DNA from: JAFGHJ01 sp964606065
GTDB lineage: Bacteria > Hydrothermota > UBA3072
DNA: 5,245 bases
Direction of reading: 5' to 3'
NCBI GenBank assembly: GCA_964606065.1
Contig: CAZSEX010000073.1
Coordinates: forward strand, 1-5,245
Part shown: positions 1 to 5,214 of the stretch, in pieces
Position numbering within the stretch: the first letter of the stretch is position 1
Layout: each line of letters begins with the position of its first letter
Position numbers and translations under genes: made by a program
Notes under the pieces: model-generated
What the model saw: only the letters and a program-made list of their open reading frames with translations
Databases searched by the model: none
What the model was told of the DNA's origin: nothing

Positions 1-183
1 GATTAAACCGTAATCAACATTCAAAATTCAAGACCAGGCCCCTCTTTTGTAAATTTGAGGTTAAAATCGGCAGCTCTTCTTTATGGTAAAAATACTTGAC
101 TTAAAGCAATATTATATTACTTTTAATCTACAAATGAAGATTACCTTTATCGCGGAAACAAGATTTGCCGAAAAGAGCAGGAT
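1..183. other. Intergenic region upstream of the GGDEF gene
   Basis: I see no gene here on either strand. A TTGACT hexamer at 96-101 could be a -35 element for the downstream cyclase gene, and the following stretch (110-127) is very AT-rich, but no good -10 hexamer lies at 16-18 nt spacing (TACTTT at 118-123 is the nearest), so I do not call a promoter. The first 60 bases are AT-rich sequence with no recognisable structure. Confidence 0.4.
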
Positions 184-1083
184 ATGCAAAAAATGTTAAG
201 TTATAGGGGTAGAAACATGCGTCTGCAAAGCAGGAAAAGCGAGTCGGCACCAATTAAATCGAGTCCACAGGTTAAATGGCTTTGGATCCTCCTGACCTTC
301 ATTCTGGTTGGAGTTCTCGGGTTATTTGAACTCTCCACAAATCCGGAGATTTCAATAGCACTTCTCTACTTGATTCCTGTAGCGGTAGCGTCATGGTTTA
401 TCGGGAGAAATTTCGGTATTGCTATTTCCGCCTTCATCGTTGCCATGTGGACTTTTGCCGAAATTGCCAAAGGCAAAGTTCACTCATCGGTTTCAATTCA
501 TTACTGGTACGCAGCAGTCAGACTGATTTTTTTTCTTGTCGTGACCACACTACTGGTAAAACTGAAGACTGCCCTGAATTCCGAGATGATAATGTCACGG
601 CTTGATTTTCTTACCGACGTCATGAATTCACGTTCCTTTTACGAATTAGCTACTGTGGAACTCGAGCGGTGTAAAAGATATAAAGGGGTTCTTTCGGTTG
701 CATATATGGATATGGATAATTTAAAAGTTATTAACGATAAATTCGGACACTCTAAAGGTGATGATGTCCTGCGAGCTGTAGCCGGCACCATCAAAGAGAA
801 TCTTCGAAAAACCGACATAGTGGCACGTATGGGAGGCGATGAGTTTATTATTCTGTTCCCGGAAACAGAGTACAAAGCCGCTGACAGAGCTGTTAAAAAA
901 ATACAGGATGCTCTTAAACAAAAAAAGGGGCTCAGGGAATTTTCTATCACATTCAGTATCGGTATTCTGACCTGCGAGTCCTGTCCCGAAAGCATAGATA
1001 AGATGATAGAGTTAGTTGATTCTCTAATGTATTCGATAAAAAGTCACAAAAAAGACGGAATGGCACACTCGACTTATAAGTAA
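184..1083 (+). CDS. Membrane-anchored diguanylate cyclase (GGDEF domain)
   Basis: Predicted to condense two GTP into cyclic di-GMP at the inner face of the cytoplasmic membrane. Seen in the 299 residues: a short basic N-terminus, hydrophobic segments at about 31-50, 57-73, 78-95 and 108-126, a short linker, then a GGDEF domain from about 139. The domain start DFLTDVMNSRSF (141-152) fits the usual DxLTxLxNRxxF. The metal-binding strand is MDMDNLK (175-181, D176), followed by ND (184-185), GH (188-189) and GD (192-193). The signature GGDEF is exact at 217-221. R208-x-x-D211 sits five residues before it, so the product-inhibition I-site is intact and the enzyme should be active and feedback-controlled. 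The N-terminal membrane part resembles an unnamed module often seen before GGDEF or kinase domains (from memory); its signal is unknown. Start: ATG 184 is the longest form, but ATG 217 (residue 12) has a better ribosome site (AGGGGT at 205-210, 6-nt spacing) and keeps all membrane segments, so it may be the true start. The gene appears monocistronic. Confidence 0.93.
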   Translation: MQKMLSYRGRNMRLQSRKSESAPIKSSPQVKWLWILLTFILVGVLGLFELSTNPEISIALLYLIPVAVASWFIGRNFGIAISAFIVAMWTFAEIAKGKVHSSVSIHYWYAAVRLIFFLVVTTLLVKLKTALNSEMIMSRLDFLTDVMNSRSFYELATVELERCKRYKGVLSVAYMDMDNLKVINDKFGHSKGDDVLRAVAGTIKENLRKTDIVARMGGDEFIILFPETEYKAADRAVKKIQDALKQKKGLREFSITFSIGILTCESCPESIDKMIELVDSLMYSIKSHKKDGMAHSTYK

Positions 1084-1121
1084 TAGAACTGTTTTAGAAA
1101 TCAGGTTCTTTGTTTACAAAT

Positions 1122-1159
1122 GTCAGGTCTTCTCTGACTTCGTAGATTCATAGAATCTA
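1122..1159 (+). terminator. Two small hairpins after the GGDEF gene (possible terminator)
   Basis: GTCAG (1122-1126) pairs with CTGAC (1134-1138). TAGATTC (1143-1149) pairs perfectly with GAATCTA (1153-1159) across a 3-nt loop. They lie 39-76 nt after the stop codon of the cyclase gene. Neither is GC-rich nor followed by a T-run, so a classical intrinsic terminator is doubtful; they may only protect a 3' end or be chance. Confidence 0.2.
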
Positions 1160-1200
1160 AGTTAAGTCACTTAAGTTTATATACCAAATAGACTCAACTC

Positions 1201-1228
1201 TTGACAATGTTAATTTAAAAAATATACT
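1201..1228 (+). promoter_or_regulatory. Sigma-70-type promoter for the DUF5686 gene
   Basis: TTGACA at 1201-1206 (perfect -35), a 16-nt AT-rich spacer, then TATACT at 1223-1228 (5 of 6 to TATAAT). Transcription would start near 1234-1236, leaving a leader of about 20 nt before ATG 1255. The TTG at 1237 would be almost leaderless, which is one reason for preferring the ATG as start. Confidence 0.6.
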
Positions 1229-1254
1229 TAAATAGGTTGGGTTTATTAACAAAT

Positions 1255-3582
1255 ATGTCCAAAAAAAAATTTTTTATTTTTTTCTTACTGCTATTTACAG
1301 CTAATCCAGGGTTGTTTGCTTACAAAATTTTTCATGGCTCTATAAAGGATTTTGAAACAAAGAAGCCATTACCAACGGCAAGCATTCAAATCGAAGGAAC
1401 TTACAGGGGAACGATTACTAATGACGACGGTATTTTTTCTATTAGATTAGACTCCCTCCCGGCAACTCTGGTTATCCATTATATAGGATATAAAACCGAG
1501 AAACTCATAGTCGAAGACAGTACCAAAGATAATGTTGCTATAGAATTAATTTTGATACCTGTACAGAGTGAGGGTGTTGTTGTCACAGGGCAAGATCCGG
1601 CAATAAATATAATGCGAAAAGTCATTAAGAAAAAACAGGAGATGAAAAGTAAACTTAAAACTTTTAAGGCTGAAATTTATATGCGTACATTTCTTTCCAA
1701 TGAAGACAGTTTAACCCACATGCTCGAAACCGTATCCGATATTTACTGGGATAAAAAAAGAGGATTTAAAGAGGTAGTAAAAGCAAAAAAAGAATCGGCA
1801 AAGCTCCAACTGCCTGAAGTAGGATTCAATGTCTTTTCGAACTTCTATGATGAAGATGTAGGAATTATGGATTTTAAGTTTATTAATATAGTTCATCCCA
1901 ACGCTCTTAAGTACTATGATTTTAAACTCTTATCCGAACGAGAAACGGAAGATAAATTTATTTATGAGATATCTGTAGAACCCAAGAATAAATTACAGCC
2001 TTTATTTAAAGGAAAAATAAGGGTTCAGACTCCCGATTATGTTTTATTAGATGTCGATTTAAAACCGGCGGGAGGGTTCCGGTTGCCTTTGGGTGTACGT
2101 TTTAAATTGAACGTAAAACAACAGTTCAGTAATTTCGGTAAAGACTACTGGTTACCTGTTTCATTGCTTCTCGAGGGTAAAGAAAAAGAAGGAAATCTAT
2201 TGGTCAGTTATTCGGAACTAACCCGCAAGACTCTTTTCGAGATTAAAAATTACATGGTAAATATACCGATACCGGATAGCGCATACGAAAGTGATAAAAA
2301 AATCTATTCGACCGAAACCGATACCTTATTAATTTCTGAGGTAGAAAGAGTCCCATTTGCAGAAGAAGAAAAAAAAGCATATGAGAACATCGACAGCACT
2401 ATTACCGCAGCAAAGATGCTTAACCCAAAAGGTCCACTCGCCGGGCCTGCCAAGGGAATGATAGGAGAAATGTTTAAAGATACAACTCAAAAAACCATAA
2501 AAACCATCAATTATTCAATTCTTCCAGTTTGGTGGAAAAATAGAGTAGAAGGTAATTATTACGGAGCTCATGGTACCATTTATTATAAAAATCTTATACG
2601 CTTGCAATTAAGTTCTGGGATTACAGATCGTGCAGAAGAGTTTTCCGATTATCCCTTTAAGGCCGGATTGATAAGTAAGCACCTAGATGTAAATTACTTC
2701 AGAGGAACTGATGTTCGCTGTGATTTGAATGAATACTCCCGTTTTATGAATTCACTTTATATAAGGTTCTTCACAGGAAAGGATTATTTTGATTACTACT
2801 GGAATAAAGGCATAAGGGCTATATTAAAATATGATATAAAAAATATCCAGACTGGTTTAGCTTTTGGTGTTAATGTAGAAAAGCACTCATCTATAAGCAA
2901 TATCAATCAAAATGATGACCAAAGACCCAATCCAGCCATTTCGGAAGGAAATTTAAGATCTCTAAGTTTTAAACTGGAAACAGTTAAAAATTCCACTCTA
3001 GGGAAAAAGTTTTCTTTAAAAGTCGAACATAGTTTTCCGGATATATTAGATTCCGATTTTGATTTTACAAGAGGAGAATTAAGTTTTGGATGGAGGTTTA
3101 ATACTCTTCTAAAAAGGCGAATGTCTCCTAACACTCTTGATTTAAAATTAATCGCAGGGGGTGTATACGGTGATCCTCCGGCCCAAAAACATGTAATGCT
3201 GGAAGGTTGCGCTCTATGTTCTTTCAGCAAATTTGGAACATTCAGAAGCTTAAGACCTTTACCTCTTGAGGGGGAAAAATATACCGCCATTTTTGCGGAG
3301 CATAATTTCCGTACTTTGCCTTTCGAATTATTGGGATTGAATTTTATAGCTGCCCTGGATTTAGAAATAATTGTTTATGGAGCAGCCGGAAGAACCTGGT
3401 TTTCCGAAGAAAAACTAAACACTTTGAGTTATATTCCCTCATACTATGATGGTTTGACAAGCGAGGTAGGTTTTTCAATAAACAAAGTTATACCTCTTTT
3501 CCCGATAGCCCGTCTCGATTTTACATATAACAATCAGAATAAAAACTTTTACATGGGCTTTGGTATAGCTAAGATGTTTTGA
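1255..3582 (+). CDS. DUF5686 and carboxypeptidase-regulatory-like domain outer-membrane protein
   Basis: 775 residues; function unknown, predicted to act at the outer membrane. A signal peptide is clear: MSKKK, hydrophobic core at 6-16, cleavage after LFA (20-22). Residues 24-103 form a CarboxypepD_reg-like beta-sandwich (GSIKDFETKKPLPTASIQI, then GTYRGTITNDDGIFSI), the fold also found at the N-terminus of SusC/TonB-type receptors. From about 107 the DUF5686 region follows, and the C-terminal third (about 420-775) has alternating aromatic and polar strands typical of a transmembrane beta-barrel. The last strand ends YMGFGIAKMF, with the terminal Phe expected of a BamA substrate. In related genomes such proteins are annotated 'DUF5686 and carboxypeptidase regulatory-like domain-containing protein' (recalled, not searched). 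The reading frame extends to a TTG at 1237, but ATG 1255 gives a proper signal peptide and fits the promoter. No Shine-Dalgarno is visible. Two Cys at 652 and 655 are the only close Cys pair. No operon partner. Confidence 0.88.
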   Translation: MSKKKFFIFFLLLFTANPGLFAYKIFHGSIKDFETKKPLPTASIQIEGTYRGTITNDDGIFSIRLDSLPATLVIHYIGYKTEKLIVEDSTKDNVAIELILIPVQSEGVVVTGQDPAINIMRKVIKKKQEMKSKLKTFKAEIYMRTFLSNEDSLTHMLETVSDIYWDKKRGFKEVVKAKKESAKLQLPEVGFNVFSNFYDEDVGIMDFKFINIVHPNALKYYDFKLLSERETEDKFIYEISVEPKNKLQPLFKGKIRVQTPDYVLLDVDLKPAGGFRLPLGVRFKLNVKQQFSNFGKDYWLPVSLLLEGKEKEGNLLVSYSELTRKTLFEIKNYMVNIPIPDSAYESDKKIYSTETDTLLISEVERVPFAEEEKKAYENIDSTITAAKMLNPKGPLAGPAKGMIGEMFKDTTQKTIKTINYSILPVWWKNRVEGNYYGAHGTIYYKNLIRLQLSSGITDRAEEFSDYPFKAGLISKHLDVNYFRGTDVRCDLNEYSRFMNSLYIRFFTGKDYFDYYWNKGIRAILKYDIKNIQTGLAFGVNVEKHSSISNINQNDDQRPNPAISEGNLRSLSFKLETVKNSTLGKKFSLKVEHSFPDILDSDFDFTRGELSFGWRFNTLLKRRMSPNTLDLKLIAGGVYGDPPAQKHVMLEGCALCSFSKFGTFRSLRPLPLEGEKYTAIFAEHNFRTLPFELLGLNFIAALDLEIIVYGAAGRTWFSEEKLNTLSYIPSYYDGLTSEVGFSINKVIPLFPIARLDFTYNNQNKNFYMGFGIAKMF

Positions 3583-3681
3583 AGGAGAAAAGATCTTAAG
3601 AATCAGTTGAACCGTTGAATTGTTAAATGGTTGAATAGTAAAAACAAATAAAAAACTTTGTGTCTTTGTGGTAACATTCGA

Positions 3682-3716
3682 ATACCAGATACCAGATACC
3701 GGATACCTGATACCGG
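3682..3716 (+). repeat. Tandem heptamer array, 5 x ATACCNG
   Basis: Five head-to-tail 7-bp units: ATACCAG, ATACCAG, ATACCGG, ATACCTG, ATACCGG. Only the sixth base varies. The last unit runs into a TACCGGTA palindrome (3711-3718). Read in the minus direction the array gives a spurious open frame with a repeating peptide, so it is not coding. It resembles the short tandemly repeated heptamers known from some bacterial intergenic regions; a function is not visible. Confidence 0.85.
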
Positions 3717-3760
3717 TAAAAGCAACAAAAAAATCCGTGTCAATCCGCCTGCCCTGCCTG

Positions 3761-3790
3761 CCCCGTAAGGAAGAATGATTGTATCGGGGT
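3761..3790 (+). repeat. Left copy of a 30-bp inverted dispersed repeat
   Basis: The 30 bases starting CCCCGTAAGG and ending TATCGGGGT match the reverse complement of 5129-5158 at 28 of 30 positions (differences at repeat positions 8 and 19). Each copy is itself capped by CCCCG and CGGGG, able to form a 5-bp stem. It is REP-like in size and in its position between two convergent genes. Just outside, GCCTGCCCTG (3747-3756) also occurs, inverted, outside the right copy (5205-5214), so the homology continues beyond the 30 bp but is interrupted on the right by a hairpin. Confidence 0.85.
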
Positions 3791-3794
3791 AGGG

Positions 3795-3803
3795 AGGAAC
3801 AAC
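3795..3803 (+). repeat. 9-bp direct repeat, left copy (possible target duplication)
   Basis: AGGAACAAC here is repeated in the same orientation at 5113-5121. The left copy begins 5 nt inside the left 30-bp repeat and the right copy ends 7 nt inside the right one. Nine bases is a common target-duplication length, but no matching terminal inverted repeats are seen just inside, so this may be chance. Confidence 0.3.
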
Positions 3804-3847
3804 TGTACAGGGTGTCCTTTGTGGTAATTTCAGGATTTAGAATCGTC

Positions 3848-4291
3848 TTACTCAATTAAGAAATCGTAAAGTGAAGGTAAATTGTCTTTAGTATTCTTTA
3901 TTATTCTTCTTTTCCATTTTTCGGGTAGAGATGGAAATATCTTTTTTAGCTTATTCTTCTGCTTTGCATCTTTTAAAAGAAAATCACCGATATTTTTAGC
4001 CGCATTTAAATCTCTAATCATTTTTTCTTCCTTTTCTCTGCGCTCGAATATTATGAGCTTATGAAGAACAAAAGCAGCTGGTTCAGGAAGCATGACTTTG
4101 AGCCCTCCGGATTCGACTTTGAGAATATAAGATTGCAATAAATTCAAGTATCTTAATCCCTGCGCGCTTACATGAAGCTTATTTATTTTGTAAGGCTTAT
4201 CGCCTTTACCTCTACCTAATTCTGGAGTCAGAAACTCCAATTCAAGTTCCGGATTGGTATATTTGGTATAGCCGGAAGGATAACTCTGCAT
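3848..4291 (-). CDS. C-terminal fragment of the nucleotidyltransferase
   Basis: 147 residues from the in-frame ATG at 4291, which is probably an internal Met (no ribosome site). It begins MQSYPSGYTKY, and the strand ELELEFLTPE (15-24) should supply the third catalytic carboxylate (E17 or E19) of the nucleotidyltransferase triad, separated by the frameshift from the first two. The segment VMLPEPAAFVLHKLI (66-80) matches the PExxxxHKL helix common to AbiEii-like and GSU2403-like nucleotidyltransferases. The rest is a basic alpha-helical tail (KIFPSLPEKWKRRI, 117-130). Alone it lacks the GS and DxD motifs and could not be catalytic. Confidence 0.6.
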   Translation of the reverse strand: MQSYPSGYTKYTNPELELEFLTPELGRGKGDKPYKINKLHVSAQGLRYLNLLQSYILKVESGGLKVMLPEPAAFVLHKLIIFERREKEEKMIRDLNAAKNIGDFLLKDAKQKNKLKKIFPSLPEKWKRRIIKNTKDNLPSLYDFLIE

Positions 4292-4302
4292 GGGTTTGAA
4301 AT

Positions 4303-4530
4303 CTATTTTTCGAGTATTTTCGGTATATTAATTTCTTTTTTTATTCTTGACGGATTCGGGACCAGAAAATCAATATCAAGTGTTCGAACCACCGGAATTT
4401 CCGGAGAATTCTCGAAATAGATTCTATAAAAATACAGGCACCAGCTACCGATTAAGATTAATTCGTTTAGAGCACCGGCTTCCTGTAAAGCTTTGAGAGT
4501 TGCGATAAATAAATCACTTTTTTCTTCCAT
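4303..4530 (-). CDS. N-terminal fragment of the nucleotidyltransferase
   Basis: 75 residues carrying the nucleotide-binding core: helix FIATLKALQEAGALNEL (8-24), then LILIGSW (24-30) with the G28-S29 motif, CLYFYRIYF, and the catalytic strand TLDIDFLVPN (50-59) with D52 and D54. This hG[GS]..DxD layout defines the pol-beta-like nucleotidyltransferase fold. The frame stops at TAG 4305-4303, before the third carboxylate and the helical C-terminal part. Assignment to the GSU2403 family is from remembered family consensus (LIGGWALYFY...DIDFLVPN), not a search. Confidence 0.6.
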   Translation of the reverse strand: MEEKSDLFIATLKALQEAGALNELILIGSWCLYFYRIYFENSPEIPVVRTLDIDFLVPNPSRIKKEINIPKILEK

Positions 4531-4828
4531 ATATCATTTTTTTTAATTTTTCAATATCTTTTTTGACTTTTTGGTTGAGCTTTATTAATTTTCTTCTCTC
4601 CTCTATTTTTTTCTTCATCCCATCCAGTTCGTTTTTATTTAACTTTCCCATGTATTCAAAAACACCCTTTCCGCCCTTACGATAATTAAGGTAATAGTAA
4701 ATATTTCCTTTGATATTCTTTGCGACCAGACTTCCTTTAGGAAGCCCGGATATTTCTTTTTCGTAATTTCTTCTAAGTTCCCTTAAGCGTTCCAGTTCCT
4801 CTTTTAAAACTCCATCTAAAATTTCCAT
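4514..4828 (-). CDS. Small basic coiled-coil protein, partner of the nucleotidyltransferase
   Basis: 104 residues, very rich in Lys and Glu, no signal peptide or membrane segment. Order seen: a heptad-like charged helix (1-28), the motif LPKGSL (29-34), a short beta-rich core KGNIYYYLNYRKGGKGVFEY (40-59) ending MGK, then a long charged helix (about 65-98). The G-x-YYYL-x-YR-x-GGK pattern recalls the small beta-sheet found in the N-termini of some integrases and transposase-like proteins, which suggests nucleic-acid binding. I recall similar unnamed proteins encoded just before GSU2403-like nucleotidyltransferases, as here, but have no formal family name. Start: ATG 4828 is chosen because AGGAGA lies 6 nt upstream; the in-frame ATG at 4849 lies inside an operator-like repeat and lacks a ribosome site. 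First gene of the operon; its end overlaps the next start by 17 nt. Inferred role: antitoxin or autorepressor acting on the repeats upstream. It could instead be an accessory subunit. Confidence 0.75.
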   Translation of the reverse strand: MEILDGVLKEELERLRELRRNYEKEISGLPKGSLVAKNIKGNIYYYLNYRKGGKGVFEYMGKLNKNELDGMKKKIEERRKLIKLNQKVKKDIEKLKKMIYGRKK

Positions 4829-4834
4829 TTTCTT

Positions 4835-4840
4835 TCTCCT
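4835..4840 (-). promoter_or_regulatory. Ribosome binding site of the small protein gene
   Basis: AGGAGA on the minus strand, 6 nt before ATG 4828, is the strongest Shine-Dalgarno in the window. It decides the start against the in-frame ATG at 4849, which lies upstream of this site. The operator-like repeat at 4840-4851 touches it. Confidence 0.7.
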
Positions 4841-4882
4841 GGTTACCATACATATTTACTTATTTGATATTTTGTCTGGTAA
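4840..4882. promoter_or_regulatory. Inverted-repeat unit 1 (operator-like, start-proximal)
   Basis: TGGTTACCATAC (4840-4851) and TTTGTCTGGTAA (4871-4882). The inner arms TTACCATAC and GTCTGGTAA are inverted with one mismatch and separated by exactly 22 nt. The unit lies in the 5' untranslated region and abuts the Shine-Dalgarno sequence. It repeats the layout of the unit at 4907-4949. In RNA its two arms could pair next to the ribosome site. Confidence 0.65.
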
Positions 4883-4906
4883 AACTCCCAAATTTAATTG
4901 AACCCG

Positions 4907-4949
4907 TGGTTACCAGACTATAACAAGAATATTATAATTTGTCTGGTAA
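4907..4949. promoter_or_regulatory. Inverted-repeat unit 2 (operator-like, over the promoter)
   Basis: TGGTTACCAGAC (4907-4918) and TTTGTCTGGTAA (4938-4949). The arms TTACCAGAC and GTCTGGTAA are perfect 9-bp inverted repeats separated by 22 nt, the same spacing as in unit 1; corresponding positions of the two units are 67 bp apart. One arm fills the spacer between the -35 and -10 elements and the other falls just after the expected transcription start, the classic placement for a repressor site. Likely bound by the small protein of the operon (inference). Confidence 0.7.
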
Positions 4950-4958
4950 TTTTGTCAA
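4931..4958 (-). promoter_or_regulatory. Consensus sigma-70 promoter of the small protein/nucleotidyltransferase operon
   Basis: On the minus strand TTGACA (4958-4953), a 16-nt spacer and TATAAT (4936-4931): both hexamers are perfect. Transcription should start near 4924, giving a leader of almost 100 nt before ATG 4828. Such a strong unmodified promoter with a repeat arm inside the spacer fits a tightly autorepressed toxin-antitoxin-like operon. Confidence 0.8.
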
Positions 4959-5128
4959 GCCTAACTAACGCTCTTCGACTTTTTGAGTTTCGGGTTGAAA
5001 AATCAGTTGAATTGAAAATAGAAAAATCGAGAAATAGCAAAGTTAGAGTACAGGATTTGGAATTTAGGGTTAGCAAAAATAAATCAAAGCCCAAAAGTGA
5101 AAAATTAGCATAAGGAACAACAAATCAC
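4959..5128. other. AT-rich gene-free stretch upstream of the operon
   Basis: I see no credible gene. A plus-strand frame starting at a TTG (4898-5113, 71 codons) overlaps the operon promoter, has no ribosome site and encodes low-complexity Lys/Glu-rich sequence, so it is not called. The sequence has loose repetition of 'gaatttagggtt'-like words and looks like decaying intergenic DNA. Confidence 0.5.
5113..5121 (+). repeat. 9-bp direct repeat, right copy (possible target duplication)
   Basis: AGGAACAAC, identical in sequence and orientation to 3795-3803. If both are target duplications, the inserted segment would be 3804-5112, carrying the whole two-gene operon and its promoter. Confidence 0.3.
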
Positions 5129-5158
5129 ACCCCGATACAGTCATTCTTCCCTACGGGG
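5129..5158 (-). repeat. Right copy of the 30-bp inverted dispersed repeat
   Basis: Inverted relative to 3761-3790 with 28 of 30 identical bases. On the plus strand it starts ACCCCGATAC and ends CCTACGGGG. It lies upstream of the operon, with the left copy downstream, so the two copies bracket the module. Confidence 0.85.
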
Positions 5159-5214
5159 CTTGCCCAATGGAATAGGAGTTCTCCCAGGGTGTTCACCTAT
5201 TCCACAGGGCAGGC
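5158..5214. repeat. Long stable hairpin beside the right 30-bp repeat
   Basis: TGGAATAGG (5168-5176) pairs perfectly with CCTATTCCA (5196-5204). Beyond a 2x2 mismatch the stem resumes with TGCCC (5161-5165) against GGGCA (5207-5211), then a T-G wobble and two more pairs out to 5158/5214. That gives about 17 base pairs with a 19-nt loop. The central TGGAATAGG hairpin is absent from the otherwise similar left flank (3747-3760), as if inserted. No T-run follows on the plus strand, so it is not a typical terminator. Confidence 0.7.

Larger units (their letters stand above)
3660..3827 (+). repeat. Imperfect direct repeat around the intergenic repeats
   Basis: GTGTCTTTGTGGTAA at 3660-3674 recurs as GTGTCCTTTGTGGTAA at 3812-3827, differing by one inserted C. 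The two copies flank the heptamer array and the 30-bp repeat arm in the gap between convergent genes. This looks like dispersed intergenic sequence rather than anything coding. Confidence 0.45.
3848..4530 (-). pseudogene. Frameshifted GSU2403-like nucleotidyltransferase (whole locus)
   Basis: Two adjacent minus-strand frames, 4530-4303 and 4291-3848, read as the N- and C-terminal parts of one nucleotidyltransferase-fold protein. Frame 1 ends LEK then TAG (4305-4303), right after an A5 run on the coding strand (4310-4306). Stepping back one base there gives LEK-IDFKP-MQSYPSG, which continues as the family does, with a total of 227 residues. The lesion is therefore equivalent to one missing base. 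Both halves are otherwise intact and their motifs conserved, so the break is recent, a sequencing or assembly error, or (less likely) a real -1 frameshift site. The ATG at 4530 overlaps the upstream small gene by 17 nt, indicating translational coupling. It has no Shine-Dalgarno of its own. By analogy with AbiEii/MenT-type enzymes it could be a toxin that adds nucleotides to RNA or protein; the activity is inferred only. Confidence 0.75.

Noticed and set aside
96..123. Promoter for the GGDEF gene (TTGACT / TACTTT)
   Set aside because: The -35 is good but the hexamer at correct spacing matches only about half of the -10 consensus; not strong enough to list as a promoter.
639..995. Antisense open frames within the GGDEF gene
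   Set aside because: Shadow frames of a gene with clear catalytic motifs; the same applies to 393-605, 721-921, 1711-1896, 2907-3290 and 3882-4064.
3728..3790. Intrinsic terminator for the minus-strand operon (repeat stem followed by a T7 run on the minus strand)
   Set aside because: The T-run (3735-3728 region) is about 25 nt from the CCCCG/CGGGG stem, and the nearer ATCCG words are direct, not inverted, repeats. No hairpin sits directly before the T-run.
3475..3855. Minus-strand 126-codon open frame
   Set aside because: It overlaps the end of the DUF5686 gene and is mostly translated intergenic repeat (heptamer array giving YPVSGIWY-like words). No ribosome site or domain.
4840..4949. CRISPR array
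   Set aside because: Only two 43-bp units whose similarity is confined to the end arms; the centre is unrelated and no cas gene is present. An operator pair explains it better.
3601..5011. AATCAGTTGAA direct repeat at 3601-3611 and 5001-5011 as element ends
   Set aside because: Short AT-rich words of this type (ttgaattgtt and the like) recur in these gaps, and the copies are not placed symmetrically relative to the 30-bp repeats. Probably chance or common intergenic filler.
4898..5113. Plus-strand 71-codon open frame
   Set aside because: Starts at TTG, overlaps the divergent operon promoter and operator repeats, and encodes low-complexity sequence.
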